Assembly: GCA_037349105.1 (NCBI GenBank)
Contig: JAYJMM010000113.1
Location: forward strand, 1,240,001 to 1,304,000
Direction: 5' to 3'
Source: Limnomonas spitsbergensis
Taxonomy: Eukaryota > Chlorophyta > Chlorophyceae > Chlamydomonadales
DNA: 64,000 bases
In this document: in pieces, positions 1-11,423 of the stretch
How the letters are laid out: the number at the start of each line of letters is the position of its first letter
How positions within the stretch are numbered: position 1 is the first letter of the stretch
Program-made: the position numbers and the translations under genes
Notes under the pieces: generated by a model
What the model saw: the letters and a program-made list of their open reading frames with translations, nothing else
Told to the model about the DNA's origin: nothing
Database searches by the model: none

Positions 1-34
1 GCCGCATGTTGGGATGTGCCTCGCAGCCCGTCCA

Positions 35-538
35 TCATGATATATAGGTCATCCCTAGAGGGCAGGCTCCGGCGGAATGCCTTTGTATTGTATACCTTGA
101 AATGGTGGTCCAGACACTCCTTCTGAGCTGCGGCTTTATCCTCCGGGGGGGGTCTGGCTGATTGGGCGGGGATTGGGAAAGCAGAATGCCATGCACCGTG
201 ATCGCCGGTGTTGCCATTGGAGTGAGTCGCGACGGCATCAGCTGCTCCCGCGGAATGGCAATGGATTGCGGCCTAGGCGGCCGGCCTCCCCCTTTTGGCC
301 CGGGCCACTCAGCTGATACTTCAATCTTAATCGGGGCGACGACAGAAAGACCCCGGAGGTGAATGGCCGCTGGACCGTCAACCATAATAAACGAGTATTT
401 ATACCATGTATCGTGTTCAAAACAAAGAAGAGAACGTGCAAAGCTGAATCTGAGTTGGCGCAAAAGCGGCAATCTGACGTCTTGCGCACAGTAGCATGGC
501 CATGATCTCAAACATGAGGAGAGCTGATGAGGATTCAA
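35..538 (-). other. ~500 bp multi-frame open stretch of the unit (167-codon frame)
   Basis: A 167-codon frame is open in every complete array 1 copy (ends at 538, 3220, 5906, 8589, 11961, 14562, 17240, 19923). In array 2 the same frame is extended (173 codons at 53199, 55867 and 58534), shortened by stops (34523, 39868, 42534, 47868) or replaced by a shorter frame. A second frame on the same strand and one on the opposite strand are also open, because the sequence is GC-rich and poor in stop triplets. The predicted protein is rich in Arg, Pro and Ser, and I recognise no domain. A neighbouring frame could read KECLDHH...DDLYIMMDGLRG and may be an older exon fragment. I do not treat this as a gene. 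Confidence 0.25.
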
Positions 539-539
539 T

Positions 540-865
540 GAAGCTTAGTTGGGCACTTCTGTCCTCCATACGGAGCATGACAATACCCAGCCACGCAACA
601 TGTGATAGCCCAGCTCTGAACTGCGACCATGCCAAGGGCTCAGACCGGTACATGTATTTATGTAATGAGTTGTAGTTGCGGTCCATTTTGGTCAAGAGTA
701 ACCAAGCCAAGTACTGAATGGGCCCAATGGAGAAAGTGTTGTCACTCGATACTACCGTTATCATGACAGTTGTGTCCTGCCTTCCTTTCCGGTTCCGGAA
801 TTCCTGACGTTTCTCGAATGTCGGCCTTAAGGCGGCAGTTAGTCACATGCGCGCTCCTTATGTGT
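540..865. other. Unassigned segment of the unit
   Basis: About 325 bp that recurs in every copy. A 115-codon minus-strand frame overlaps it in unit 1 (417-764) and has a hydrophobic, Leu/Met-rich middle, but the frame is shorter in most other copies and matches nothing I recognise. No RNA gene or repeat signature is seen. Confidence 0.3.
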
Positions 866-1003
866 TGGCATGAGGGAGTCAGGGTCCGCTCAGGGTCAGG
901 GTCTACTCAAAATCAATGTCCGCTTAGGGTCGGGGTCCGTTCAGGTCCATGGTCCGTTCTGGTGTAGGGTCCGGTCAGGGTCCGGCTTGGGTCAGGCACG
1001 CCT
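866..1003 (+). repeat. Degenerate G-rich GGGTC minisatellite inside the unit
   Basis: A short stretch dominated by GGGTC and GGTCC words (AGGGTCCGCTCAGGGTCAGG and similar), with about ten GG/GGG tracts over ~130 bp. It recurs in every unit, G-rich on plus in array 1 and C-rich on plus in array 2 (for example 63860-63970). It gives rise to small Gly/Ser/Arg/Gln-rich frames that look like low-complexity by-products. It resembles a degenerate telomere-like or minisatellite tract, but no exact telomere repeat is present. Confidence 0.6.
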
Positions 1004-1700
1004 CTGTTATTTTGCCTACTGCGGCATGGTGAACGCTCGCCATATCAGTTGGGACTTCATGCAATCTAGATCCGCACTCCCCTTGGATCAGTGTACCTTG
1101 CTGTCATTGAGCAGGTACCGCGAGTACACTCAAGCTGTCCCTTTTGAAATTGGAATCCTCCGATGGGTCCACTGCCAATCCTGTTTTTTAAACCATGCTT
1201 AATGGTGGTCTTTAAGCCGTGCCCCCTAACTCTCCCTGACCTTCTGATGCAGTGGGGCTCCAAGATTCATGCTCCTCACATCGCACGTCAGGCTCGGAGA
1301 TCCTCTCAGCTCACGTCACGTTGCTACTCAAGAATTGCTTACCTTCGCACAATCCTAGAACACTTAAAACCTGGACTCAGCAATCCACTGATCCACAACG
1401 TTACTTCTGTCAACACTTGGCATGTACGCGGTCAGACCATCACCGTTGATCCAAATGCACATGTAACAATCAATATGGGTTTATAATTCCTCAACTTTGA
1501 TCGTCTAGTCTCTCCACACGGCTTACCCGGAATTCCACTTCCGGGGCCTTGCTAGATCTTTACTTGGCAATTCTTCAAGTTGAGGGTCGCTGCTAAATGC
1601 TATTTTCAGTCTGTTAAGGGCAGAATTTAGCTTTACAAACAAAAAATCAGATTCACAGCGCAAACAACGTTAGCATGAACTGGTGACTGAGGCTAGTCGG
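1004..1700. other. Unassigned segment of the unit
   Basis: About 700 bp between the GGGTC tract and the 18-bp hairpin. It is well conserved in array 1. In array 2 it exists in two forms, distinguished by TTTTAAGGGTTATATGATTG (type A) and TTTGAAGTGTTTTAGGGCTG (type B). Short frames on both strands overlap each other and match nothing recognisable. No tRNA, rRNA or snRNA signature was found. Confidence 0.4.
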
Positions 1701-1713
1701 GCAAAAACCGCGT

Positions 1714-1731
1714 TGTCCTTTTTTAAGGACA
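1714..1731. repeat. Perfect 18-bp hairpin TGTCCTT-TTTT-AAGGACA
   Basis: Seven-base arms that are exact reverse complements flank a four-base T loop. The element recurs in the unit copies. In array 2 it reads TGTCCTTAAAAAAGGACA (for example around 43-44 kb). Two array 2 copies (near 36016 and 52027) lose the last pairing base. A role is unknown; it could be a replication-slippage relic, a protein-binding dyad or a terminator-like stem. Confidence 0.7.
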
Positions 1732-1989
1732 CAGGAAAGGCGCTTTATATCCTTGGGCGACTTCTTCCTCACGACAGTGACGGACGCCTACGGGTGAGCT
1801 CAGTGACTACACGTTGGTCGCAATATTGTACATGTTAGGCTGCTTTCTGGACTATGGATAAGTAAAGCTTGTTCGGCTATGGGCCTCTCGCCTTAGCTTC
1901 CGGGGCGCGCACCGGGAGATCACGTGGGGATTCACTTACCGTGTATCTTTTGGAGACCCTCACGTGGCCAAGTAAGTTATACGCCCCTT

Positions 1990-2200
1990 TTTAAGTTTCG
2001 GATCCAGCCGAAAGTCGTCTTTTCTTTTCGGATACCGCCGAAACTGCCATTTTTTCCTTCGAACGTCTTGGTCGGTCGTTTCTTGGACCATCCGAAGGTC
2101 CAATTTTTCTTTCAGCCAATTCCAACTTGTTTTCGGTTGACGCCGAAACGGCTTTGTTTCTGTTCGGCCGTTTTTTGTTATTCTTATATCAAATATGGAT
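1990..2200. repeat. Cluster of TTTCGG-N6-CCGAAA dyads next to the hAT remnant
   Basis: Three 18-bp inverted repeats with the same arms and the same 6-bp spacer length lie at 1996-2013, 2026-2043 and 2131-2148. A further inverted repeat, TTGGACC-N7-GGTCCAA, lies at 2083-2103. The spacers differ (ATCCAG, ATACCG, TTGACG). Read in the matching phase, each 18-mer codes for F-R-x-x-P-K on either strand, so the short FRxxPK-containing frames seen here are probably by-products of the palindromes. hAT elements such as Ac/Ds are known to have short subterminal motifs bound by transposase; equating this cluster with such sites is inference. Confidence 0.75.
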
Positions 2201-2219
2201 GGCTTAGCACGGACGTGAT

Positions 2220-2388
2220 TCTTGGCATAAATCATGATCATATGACATAGATGGGCCACACAGTGGACTGCAGCCAGCCATGGGATATCATGTCTCAAAA
2301 GCTTGGCCACACCATTGAGGGTGCCGGTGAAATCGGATGCACCATCGCTTGCAAACCCGACCAGTTTCGTGTGGCCGAGCTTGTTCAA
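2220..2388 (-). pseudogene. hAT-like transposase fragment (array 1 reference copy)
   Basis: About 55 residues read, on minus, through the motif VGFASDGAS...TGTLNGVAKLL and then VHCVAHLCH. This matches the part of hAT transposases (including the DUF4371/ZNF862-like group) with the second catalytic Asp (in SDGAS) followed by the C-x-x-H motif. The rest of the transposase is absent: upstream the frame is separated from any coding sequence by a TTTCGG-rich block, and downstream it runs into the dyad cluster. Homologous remnants occur in all other units at positions given in their entries. It cannot encode an active enzyme. Confidence 0.75.
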
Positions 2389-2429
2389 AGTTCAAAGTTC
2401 AAAAAACGTCGGCGACACATCGGCAAAAA

Positions 2430-2600
2430 CGCAGCCAGGCTTCGGCCTTCGGCCGAACCCAACCGTCGATAACTTGCGGCCTACGACTGTAGTCACCCTT
2501 TTTTTCTTTCGGCTCCCGCAGAAAGCCCCTACCGGCACTTTCGGCTTTTATTCTTTTCGTCCCGAAATCTTCGGCCGCCGATCGGCATTAACCTCGCTGT
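2430..2600. repeat. Second TTTCGG/CCGAAA-rich palindromic block
   Basis: On the other side of the hAT remnant lies a block with repeated TTTCGGC and TTCGGCC words, the palindromes TTCGGCCGAA and GCCGATCGGC, and the inverted pair GAAAG...CTTTC. In array 2 it also contains the perfect 12-mer CTACGGCCGTAG (32581-32592 and 37927-37938). With the dyad cluster it brackets the hAT remnant, so the whole ~600 bp may descend from one non-autonomous element; that is inference. Confidence 0.55.
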
Positions 2601-2682
2601 GCCGGACATATCATGATCAACATGTTGTCGTGGGAACCATTGGTCCGCGAAGTATTGAACCGCCCGGGTCGCCTCCTTCAAG

Positions 2683-5368
2683 GCCGCATGTTGGGATGTG
2701 CCTCGCAGCCCGTCCATCATGATATATAGGTCATCCCTAGAGGGCAGGCTCCGGCGGAATGCCTTTGTATTGTATACCTTGAAATGGTGGTCCAGACACT
2801 CCTTCTGAGCTGCGGCTTTATCCTCCGGGGGGGGTCTGGCTGATTGGGCGGGGATTGGGAAAGCAGAATGCCATGCACCGTGATCGCCGGTGTTGCCATT
2901 GGAGTGAGTCGCGACGGCATCAGCTGCTCCCGCGGAATGGCAATGGATTGCGGCCTAGGCGGCCGGCCTCCCCCTTTTGGCCCGGGCCACTCAGCTGATA
3001 CTTCAATCTTAATCGGGGCGACGACAGAAAGACCCCGGAGGTGAATGGCCGCTGGACCGTCAACCATAATAAACGAGTATTTATACCATGTATCGTGTTC
3101 AAAACAAAGAAGAGAACGTGCAAAGCTGAATCTGAGTTGGCGCAAAAGCGGCAATCTGAAGTCCTGCGCACAATAGCATGGCCATGATCTCAAACATGAG
3201 GAGAGTTGATGAGGTTTCAATGAAGCTTAGTTGGGCACTTCTGTCCTCCATACGGAGCGTGACAATACCCAGCCTCGCAACATGTGATAGCCCAGCTCTG
3301 AACTGCGACCATGCCAAGGGCTCAGACCGGTAAATGTATTTATGTCATGAGTTGTAGTTGCGGTCCATTTTGGTCAAGAGTAACCAAGCCAAGTACTGAA
3401 TGGGACCAATGGAGAAAGTGTTGTCACTCGATACTACCGTTATCATGACAGCTGTGTACTGCCTTCCTTTCCGGTTCCGGAATTCCTGACGTTTCTCGAA
3501 TGTCGGCCTTTAGGCGGCAGTTAGTCACATGCGCGCTCGCTCCTTATGTGTTGGCATGAGGGAGTCAGGGTCCGCTCAGGGTCAGGGTTAGCTCAAGATC
3601 AATGCCCACTTAGGGTCGGGGTCCGTTCATGTCCATGGTCCGTTCTGGTGTAGGGTCCGGTCAGGGTCCGGCTTAGGTCAGGCACGCCTCTGTTATTTTG
3701 CCTACTGCGGCATGGTGAACGCTCGCCATCTCAGTTGGGACTTCATGCAATCTAGATCCGCACTCCCCTTGGATCAGTGTACCTTGCTGTCATTGAGCAG
3801 GTACCGCGAGTACACTCAAGCTGTCCCTTTTGAAATTGGAATCCTCCGATGGGTCCACTGCCAATCCTGTTTTTTAAACCATGCTTAATGGTGGTCTTTA
3901 AGCCGTGCCCCCTAACTCTCCCTGACCTTCTGATGCAGTGGGGCTCCAAGATTCACGCTCCCCACATCGCACGTCAGGCTCGGAGATCCTCTCAGCTCAC
4001 GTCACGTTGCTACTCAAGAATTGCTTACCTTCGCACAATCCTAGAACACTTAAAACTTGGACTCAGCAATCCACTGATCCACAACTTTACTTCTGTCAAC
4101 ACTTGGCATGCACGCGGTCAGACCATCACCGTTGATCCAAATGCACATGTAACAATCAATATGGGTTTATAATTCCTCAACTTTGATCGTCTAGTCTCTC
4201 CACACGGCTTACCCGGAATTTCACTTCCGGGGCCTTGCTAGATCTTTACGTGACAACTCTTCAAGTTGAGGGTCGCTGCTAAATGCTATTTTCAGTCTGT
4301 TAAGGGCAGAATTTAGCTTTACAAACAAAAAATCAGATTCACAGCGCAAACAACGTTAGCATGAACTGGTGACTGAGGCTAGTCAGACGAAAACCGCGTT
4401 GTCCTTTTTTAAGGACACAGGAAAGGCGCTTTATATCCTTGGGCGACTTCTTCCTCACGACAGTGACGGACGCCTACGGGTGAGCTCAGTGACTACACGT
4501 TGGTCGCAATATTGTACATGTTAGGCTGCTTTCTGGACTATGGATAAGTAAAGCTTGTTCGGCTATGGGCCTCTCGCCTTAGCTTCCGGGGCGCGCACCG
4601 GGAGATCACGTGGGGATTCACTTACCGTGTATCTTTTGGAGACCCTCACGTGGCCAAGTAAGTTATAAGCCCCTTTTTAAGTTTCGGATCCAGCCGAAAC
4701 TCGTCTTTTCTTTTCGGATACCGCCGAAACTGCCATTTTTTCCTTCGAACGTCTTGGTCGGTCGTTTCTTGGACCATCCAAAGGTCCAATTTTTCTTTCA
4801 GCCAATTCCAACTTTTTTTCGGTTGACGCCGAAACGGCTTTGTTTCTGTTCGGCCGTTTTTTGTTATTCTTATATCAAACATGGATGGCTTAGCACGGAC
4901 GTGATTCTTGGCATAAATCATGATCAGATGACATCGATGGGCCACACAGTGGACTGCAGCCAGCCATGGGATATCATGTCTCAAAAGCTTGGCCACACCA
5001 TTGAGGGTGCCGGTGAAATCGGATGCACCATCGCTTGCAAACCCGACCATTTTCATATGTTCGAGCTTGTTCAAAGTTCAAAGTTCAAAAAACGTCGGCG
5101 ACACATCGGCAAAAATGCAGCCAGGCTTCGGCCTTCGGCCGAACCCAACCGTCGATAACTTGCGGCCAACGGCCGCAGTCACCCTTTTTTTCTTTCGGCT
5201 CCCGCAGAAAGCCCCTACCGGATATTTCGGCTTTTATTCTTTTCGTCCCAAAATCTTCGGCCGCCGATCGGCATTAACCTCGTTGTGCCGGACATATCAT
5301 GATCAACATGTTGTCGTGGGAACCATTGGTCCGCGAAGTATTGAACCGCCCGGGTCGCCTCCTTCAAG
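2683..5368 (-). repeat. Array 1 unit 2 (2686 bp)
   Basis: Full-length copy with the hAT-like remnant at about 4906-5074 (minus). It is transitional: its left part has the same variants as unit 1, while its right part already carries changes seen in units 3-7, such as the base altering codon context near 4915-4940. No insertion or large deletion is seen. Confidence 0.95.
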
Positions 5369-8051
5369 GCCGCCTGTTGGGATGTGCCTCGCATCCCGCC
5401 CATCATGATATATAGGTCATCCCTAGAGGGCAGGCCCCGGCGGAATGCCTTTGTATTGTATGCCTTGATATGGTGGTCCAGACACTCCTTCTGAGCAGCG
5501 GCTCTATCCTCCGGGAGGGGGCTGGCTGATTGGGCGGAGATTGGGAAAGCAGAATGCCGTGCACCGTGGTCGCCGGTGTTGCCCTTGGAGTGATTCGCGA
5601 CGGCATCAACTGCTCCCGCGGAATGGCAATGGATTGCGGCCTAGGCGGCCGGCCTCCCCCTTTTGGCCCGGGCCACTCAGCTGATGCTTCAATCTTAATC
5701 GGGGCGACGACAGAAAGACCCCGGAGGTGAATGGCCGCTGGACCTTCAACCATAATAAACGAGTATTTATACCATGTATCGTGTGCGAAACAAAGAAGAG
5801 AACGTGCAAAGCTGAATCTGAGTTGGCGCAAAAGCGGCAATCTGAAGTCATGCGCACAATAGCATGGCCATGATCTCAAACATGAGGAGAGTTGATGAGG
5901 TTTCAATGAAGCTTAGTTGGGCACTTCTGTCCTCCATACGGAGCGTGACAATACCCAGCCTCGCAACATGTGATAGCCCAGCTCTGAACTGCGACCATGC
6001 CAAGGGCTCAGACCGGTAAATGTATTTATGTCATGAGTTGTAGTTGCGGTCCATTTTGGTCAAGAGTAACCAAGCCAAGTACTGAATGGGCCCAATGGAG
6101 AAAGTGTTGTCACTCGATACTACCGTTATCATGACAGCTGTGTCCTGCCTTCCTTTCCGGTTCCGGAATTCCTGACGTTTCTCGAATGTCGGCCTTTAGG
6201 CGGCAGCTAGTCACATGCGCGCTCCTTATGTGTTGGCATGAGGGAGTCAGGGTCCGCTCAGGGTCAGGGTCTGCTCAAGATCAATGTCCACTTAGGGTCG
6301 GGGTCCGTTCATGTCCATGGTCCGTTCTGGTGTAGGGTCCGGTCAGGGTCCGGCTTAGGTCAGGCACGCCTCTGTTATTTTGCCTACTGCGGCATGGTGA
6401 ACGCTCGCCATCTCAGTTGGGACTTCATGCAATCTAGATCCGCACTCCCCTTGGATCAGTGTACCTTGCTGTCATTGAGCAGGTACCGCGAGTACACTCA
6501 AGCTGTCCCTTTTGAAATTGGAATCCTCCGATGGTTCCACTGCCAATCCTGTTTTTTAAACCATGCTTAATGGTGGTCTTTAAGCCGTGCCCCCTAACTC
6601 TCCCTGACCTTCTGATGCAGTGGGGCTCCAAGATTCACGCTCCTCACATCGCACGTCAGGCTCAGAGATCCTCTCAGCTCACGTCACGTTGCTACTCAAG
6701 AATTGCTTACCTTCGCACAATCCTAGAACACTTAAAACTTGGACTCAGCAATCCACTGATCCACAACTTTACTTCTGTCAACACTTGGCATGCACGCGGT
6801 CAGACCATCACCGTTGATCCAAATGCACATGTAACAATCAATATGGGTTTATAATTCCTCAACTTTGATCGTCTAGTCTCTCCACACGGCTTACCCGGAA
6901 TTCCACTTCCGGGGCCTTGCTAGATCTTTACTTGGCAATTCTTCAAGTTGAGGGTCGCTGCTAAATGCTATTTTCAGTCTGTTAAGGGCAGAATTTAGCT
7001 TTACAAACAAAAAATCAGATTCACAGCGCAAACAACGTTAGCATGAACTGGTGATTGAGGCTAGTCAGGCATAAACCGCGTTGTCCTTTTTTAAGGACAC
7101 AGGAAAGGCGCTTTATATCCTTGGGCGACTTCTTCCTCACGACAGTGACGGACGCCTACGGGTGAGCTCAGTGACTACACGTTGGTCGCAATATTGTACA
7201 TGTTAGGCTGCTTTCTGGACTATGGATAAGTAAAGCTTGTTCGGCTATGGGCCTCTCGCCTTAGCTTCCGGGGTGCGCACCGGGAGATCACGTGGGGATT
7301 CACTTACCGTGTATCTTTTGGAGACCCTCACGTGGCCAAGTAAGTTATAAGCCCCTTTTTAAGTTTCGGATCCAGCCGAAACTCGTCTTTTCTTTTCGGA
7401 TACCGCCGAAACTGCCATTTTTTCCTTCGAACGTCTTGGTCGGTCGTTTCTTGGACCATCCGAAGGTCCAATTTTTCTTTCAGCCAATTCCAACTTGTTT
7501 TCGGTTGACGCCGAAACGGCTTTGTTTCTGTTCGGCCGTTTTTTGTTATTCTTATATCAAACATGGATGGCTTAGCACGGACGTGATTCTTGGCATAAAT
7601 CATGATCAGATGACATCGATGGGCCAAACAGTGGACTGCAGCCAGCCATGGGATATCATGTCTCAAAAGCTTGGCCACACCATTGAGGGTGCCGGTGAAA
7701 TCGGATGCACCATCGCTTGCAAACCCGACCATTTTTCGTATGTTCGAGCTTGTTCAAAGTTCAAAATTCAAAAAACGTCGGCGACACATCGGCAAAAACG
7801 CAGCCAGGCTTCGGCCTTCGGCCGAACCCAACCGTCGATAACTTGCGGCCAACGGCCGTAGTCACCCTTTTTTTCTTTCGGCTCCCGCAGAAAGCCCCTA
7901 CCGGGACTTTCGGCTTTTATTCTTTTCGTCCCAAAATCTTCGGCCGCCGATCGGCATTAACCTCGCTGTGCCGGACATATCATGATCAACATGTTGTCGT
8001 GGGAACCATTGGTCCGCGAAGTATTGAACCGCCCGGGTCGCCTCCTTCAAG
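5369..8051 (-). repeat. Array 1 unit 3 (2683 bp)
   Basis: Full-length copy starting at the variant landmark GCCGCCTGTTGGG. The hAT-like remnant is at about 7588-7756 (minus). It is very close to units 4, 6 and 7, which together form the most homogeneous part of the array. Confidence 0.95.
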
Positions 8052-11000
8052 GCCGCATGTTGGGATGTGCCTCGCATCCCGCCCATCATGATATATAGGT
8101 CATCCCTAGAGGGCAGGCTCCGGCGGAATGCCTTTGTATTGTATGCCTTGATATGGTGGTCCAGACACTCCTTCTGAGCAGCGGCTCTATCCTCCGGGGG
8201 GGGGCTGGCTGATTGGGCGGAGATTGGGAAAGCAGAATGCCGTGCACCGTGGTCGCCGGTGTTGCCCTTGGAGTGATTCGCGACGGCATCAACTGCTCCC
8301 GCGGAATGGCAATGGATTGCGGCCTAGGCGGCCGGCCTCCCCCTTTTGGCCCGGGCCACTCAGCTGATGCTTCAATCTTAATCGGGGCGACGACAGAAAG
8401 ACCCCGGAGGTGAATGGCCGCTGGACCTTCAACCATAATAAACGAGTATGTATACCATGTATCGTGTGCAAAACAAAAAAGAGAACGTGCAAAGCTGAAT
8501 CTGAGTTGGCGCAAAAGCGGCAATCTGAAGTCATGCGCACAATAGCATGGCCATGATCTCAAACATGAGGAGAGTTGATGAGGTTTCAATGAAGCTTAGT
8601 TGGGCACTTCTGTCCTCCATACGGAGCGTGACAATACCCAGCCTCGCAACATGTGATAGCCCAGCTCTGAACTGCGACCATGCCAAGGGCTCAGACCGGT
8701 AAATGTATTTATGTCATGAGTTGTAGTTGCGGTCCATTTTGGTCAAGAGTAACCAAGCCAAGTACTGAATGGGCCCAATGGAGAAAGTGTTGTCACTCGA
8801 TACTACCGTTATCATGACAGTTGTGTACTGCCTTCCTTTCCGGTTCCGGAATTCCTGACGTTTCTCGAATATCGGCCTTTAGGCGGCAGTTAGTCACATG
8901 CGCGCTCCTTATGTGTTGGCATGAGGGAGTCAGGGTCCGCTCAGGGTCAGGGTTAGCTCAAGATCAATGTCCACTTAGGGTCGGGGTCCGTCCATGTCCA
9001 TGGTCCGTTCTGGTGTAGGGTCCGGTCAGGGTCCGGCTTAGGTCAGGCACGCCTCTGTTATTTTGCCTACTGCGGCATGGTGAACGCTCGCCATCTCAGT
9101 TGGGACTTCATGCAATCTAGATCCGCACTCCCCTTGGATCAGTGTACCTTGCTGTCATTGAGCAGGTACCGCGAGTACACTCAAGCTGTCCCTTTTGAAA
9201 TTGGAATCCTCCGATGGTTCCACTGCCAATCCTGTTTTTTAAACCATGCTTAATGGTGGTCTTTAAGCCGTGCCCCCTAACTCTCCCTGACCTTCTGATG
9301 CATTGGGGCTCCAAGATTCACGCTCCTCACATCGCACGTCACGCTCGGAGATCCTCTCAGCTCACGTCACGTTGCTACTCAAGAATTGCTTACCTTCGCA
9401 CAATCCTAGAACACTTAAAACTTGGACTCAGCAATCCACTGATCCACAACTTTACTTCTGTCAACACTTGGCATGCACGCGGTCAGACCATCACCGTTGA
9501 TCCAAATGCACATGTAACAATCAATATGGGTTTATAATTCCTCAACTTTGATCGTCTAGTCTCTCCACACGGCTTACCCGGAATTTCACTTCCGGGGCCT
9601 TGCTAGATCTTGGCAATTCTTCAAGTTGAGGGTCGCTGCTAAATGCTATTTTCAGTCTGTTAAGGGCAGAATTTAGCTTTACAAACAAAAAATCAGATTC
9701 ACAGCGCAAACAACGTTAGCATGAACTGGTGATTGAGGCTAGTCAGGCATAAACCGCGTTGTCCTTTTTTAAGGACACAGGAAAGGCGCTTTATATCCTT
9801 GGGCGACTTCTTCCTCACGACAGTGACGGACGCCTACGGGTGAGCTCAGTGACTACACGTTGGTCGCAATATTGTACATGTTAGGCTGCTTTCTGGACTG
9901 TGGATAAGTAAAGCTTGTTCGGCTATGGGCCTCTCGCCTTAGCTTCCGGGGCGCGCACCGGGAGATCACGTGGGGATTCACTTACCGCGTATCTTTTGGA
10001 GACCCTCACGTGGCCAAGTAAGTTATACGCCCCTTTTTAAGTTTCGGATCCAGCCGAAACTCGTCTTTTCTTTTCGGATACCGCCGAAACTGCCATTTTT
10101 TCCTTCGAACGTCTTGGTCGGTCGTTTCTTGGACCATCCGAAGGTCCAATTTTTCGTTCAGCCAATTACAACTTGTTTTCGGTTGACGCCGAAACGGCTT
10201 TGTTTCTGTTCGGCCGTTTTTTGTTATTCTTATATCAAACATGGATGGCTTAGCACGGACGTGATTCTTGGAATAAATCATGATCAGATGACATCGATGG
10301 GCCAAACAGTGGACTGCAGCCAGCCATGGGATATCACACGGCTTACCCGGAATTTCACTTCCGGGGCCTTGCTAGATCTTGGCAATTCTTCAAGTTGAGG
10401 GTCGCCGCTAAATGCTATTTTCAGTCTGTTAAGGGCAGAATTTAGCTTTACAAACAAAAAATCAGATTCACAGCGCAAACAACGTTAGCATGAACTGGTG
10501 ACTGAGGCTAGTCAGGCAAAAATCGCGTTGTCCTTTTTTAAGGACGCAGGAAAGGCGCTTTATATCCTTGGGCGACTTCTTCCTCACGACAGTGACGGAC
10601 GCCTACGGGTGAGCTCAGTGACTACACGTTGGCCGCAATATTGTACATGTTAGGCTGCTTTCTGGACTATGGATAAGTAAAGCTTGTTCGGCTATGGGCC
10701 TCTCGCCTTAGCTTCCGGGGCGCGCACCGGGAGATCACGGATCCAGCCGAAACTCGTCTTTTCGTTTCGGATACCGCCGAAACTGCCATTTTTTCCTTCG
10801 AACGTCTTGGTCGGTCGTTTCTTGGACCATCCGAAGGTCCAATTTTTCGTTCAACCAATTCCAACTTGTTTTCGGTTGACGCCGAAACGGGCTTTGTTTC
10901 TGTTCGGCCGTTTTTTGTTATTCTTATATCAAACATGGATGGCTTAGCACGGACGTGATTCTTGGCATAAATCATGATCAGATGACATCGATGGGCCAAA

Positions 11001-11423
11001 CAGTGGACTGCAGCCAGCCATGGGATATCATGTCTCAAAAGCTTGGCCACACCATTGAGGGTGCCGGTGAAATCGGATGCACCATCGCTTGCAAACCCGA
11101 CCATTTTTCGTATGGTCGAGCTTGTTCAAAGTTCAAAGTTCAAAAAACGTCGGCGACACATCGGCAAAAACGCAGCCAGGCTTCGGCCTTCGGCCGAACC
11201 CAACCGTCGATAACTTGCGGCCAACGGCCGTAGTCACCCTTTTTTTCTTTCGGCTCCCGCAGAAAGCCCCTACCGGGACTTTCGGCTTTTATTCTTTTCG
11301 TCCCAAAATCTTCGGCCGCCGATCGGCATTAACCTCGCTGTGCCGGACATATCATGATCAACATGTTGTCGTGGGAACCATTGGTCCGCGAAGTATTGAA
11401 CCGCCCGGGTCGCCTCCTTCAAG
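8052..11423 (-). repeat. Array 1 unit 4 (3372 bp) with internal partial duplication
   Basis: This copy is ~689 bp too long. At 10334/10335 the sequence leaves the hAT remnant and jumps back to the CACACGGCTTACCC motif that first occurs at 9566, so a 769-bp segment (9566-10334) is repeated from 10335. The repeat carries a 76-bp deletion at 10739/10740 that fuses GAGATCACG to GATCCAGCC and removes the left arm of the first dyad. The first hAT remnant is truncated (about 10267-10334); a complete one follows at about 10960-11128. Junction bases shared on both sides are short, which fits microhomology-mediated or unequal exchange. Confidence 0.93.

Larger units (their letters stand above)
1..2682 (-). 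repeat. Array 1 unit 1 (2682 bp), reference copy
   Basis: This copy is used as the reference for sub-features described separately. In plus-strand order: a ~500 bp multi-frame open stretch (35-538), unassigned sequence (540-865), a GGGTC-rich minisatellite (866-1003), unassigned sequence with short non-coding-looking ORFs (1004-1700), a perfect 18-bp hairpin (1714-1731), a dyad cluster (1990-2200), a hAT remnant (2220-2388) and a second TTTCGG-rich block (2430-2600). Units 1 and 2 share variants absent from units 3-7, for example AACCGTC where later copies read AACCTTC just inside the 167-codon frame. Confidence 0.95.

Noticed and set aside
866..1003. Interstitial telomere repeat
   Set aside because: The GGGTC words are irregular and never form a perfect repeat of a known telomere motif; kept only as a degenerate minisatellite.
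870..1202. 110-codon Gly/Ser/Arg-rich ORF (MRESGSAQGQG...)
   Set aside because: Its first half is the translation of the GGGTC minisatellite and the rest has no recognisable family. It is present or absent in copies through single changes.
1924..2250. Plus-strand ORFs of 108-189 codons (MGIHLPCIFWRPS...) in array 1 as genes
   Set aside because: They are antisense to the hAT remnant and cross the palindromic dyads, whose repeats create FRxxPK residues on both strands. No domain is recognisable and the frame varies with small indels among copies.
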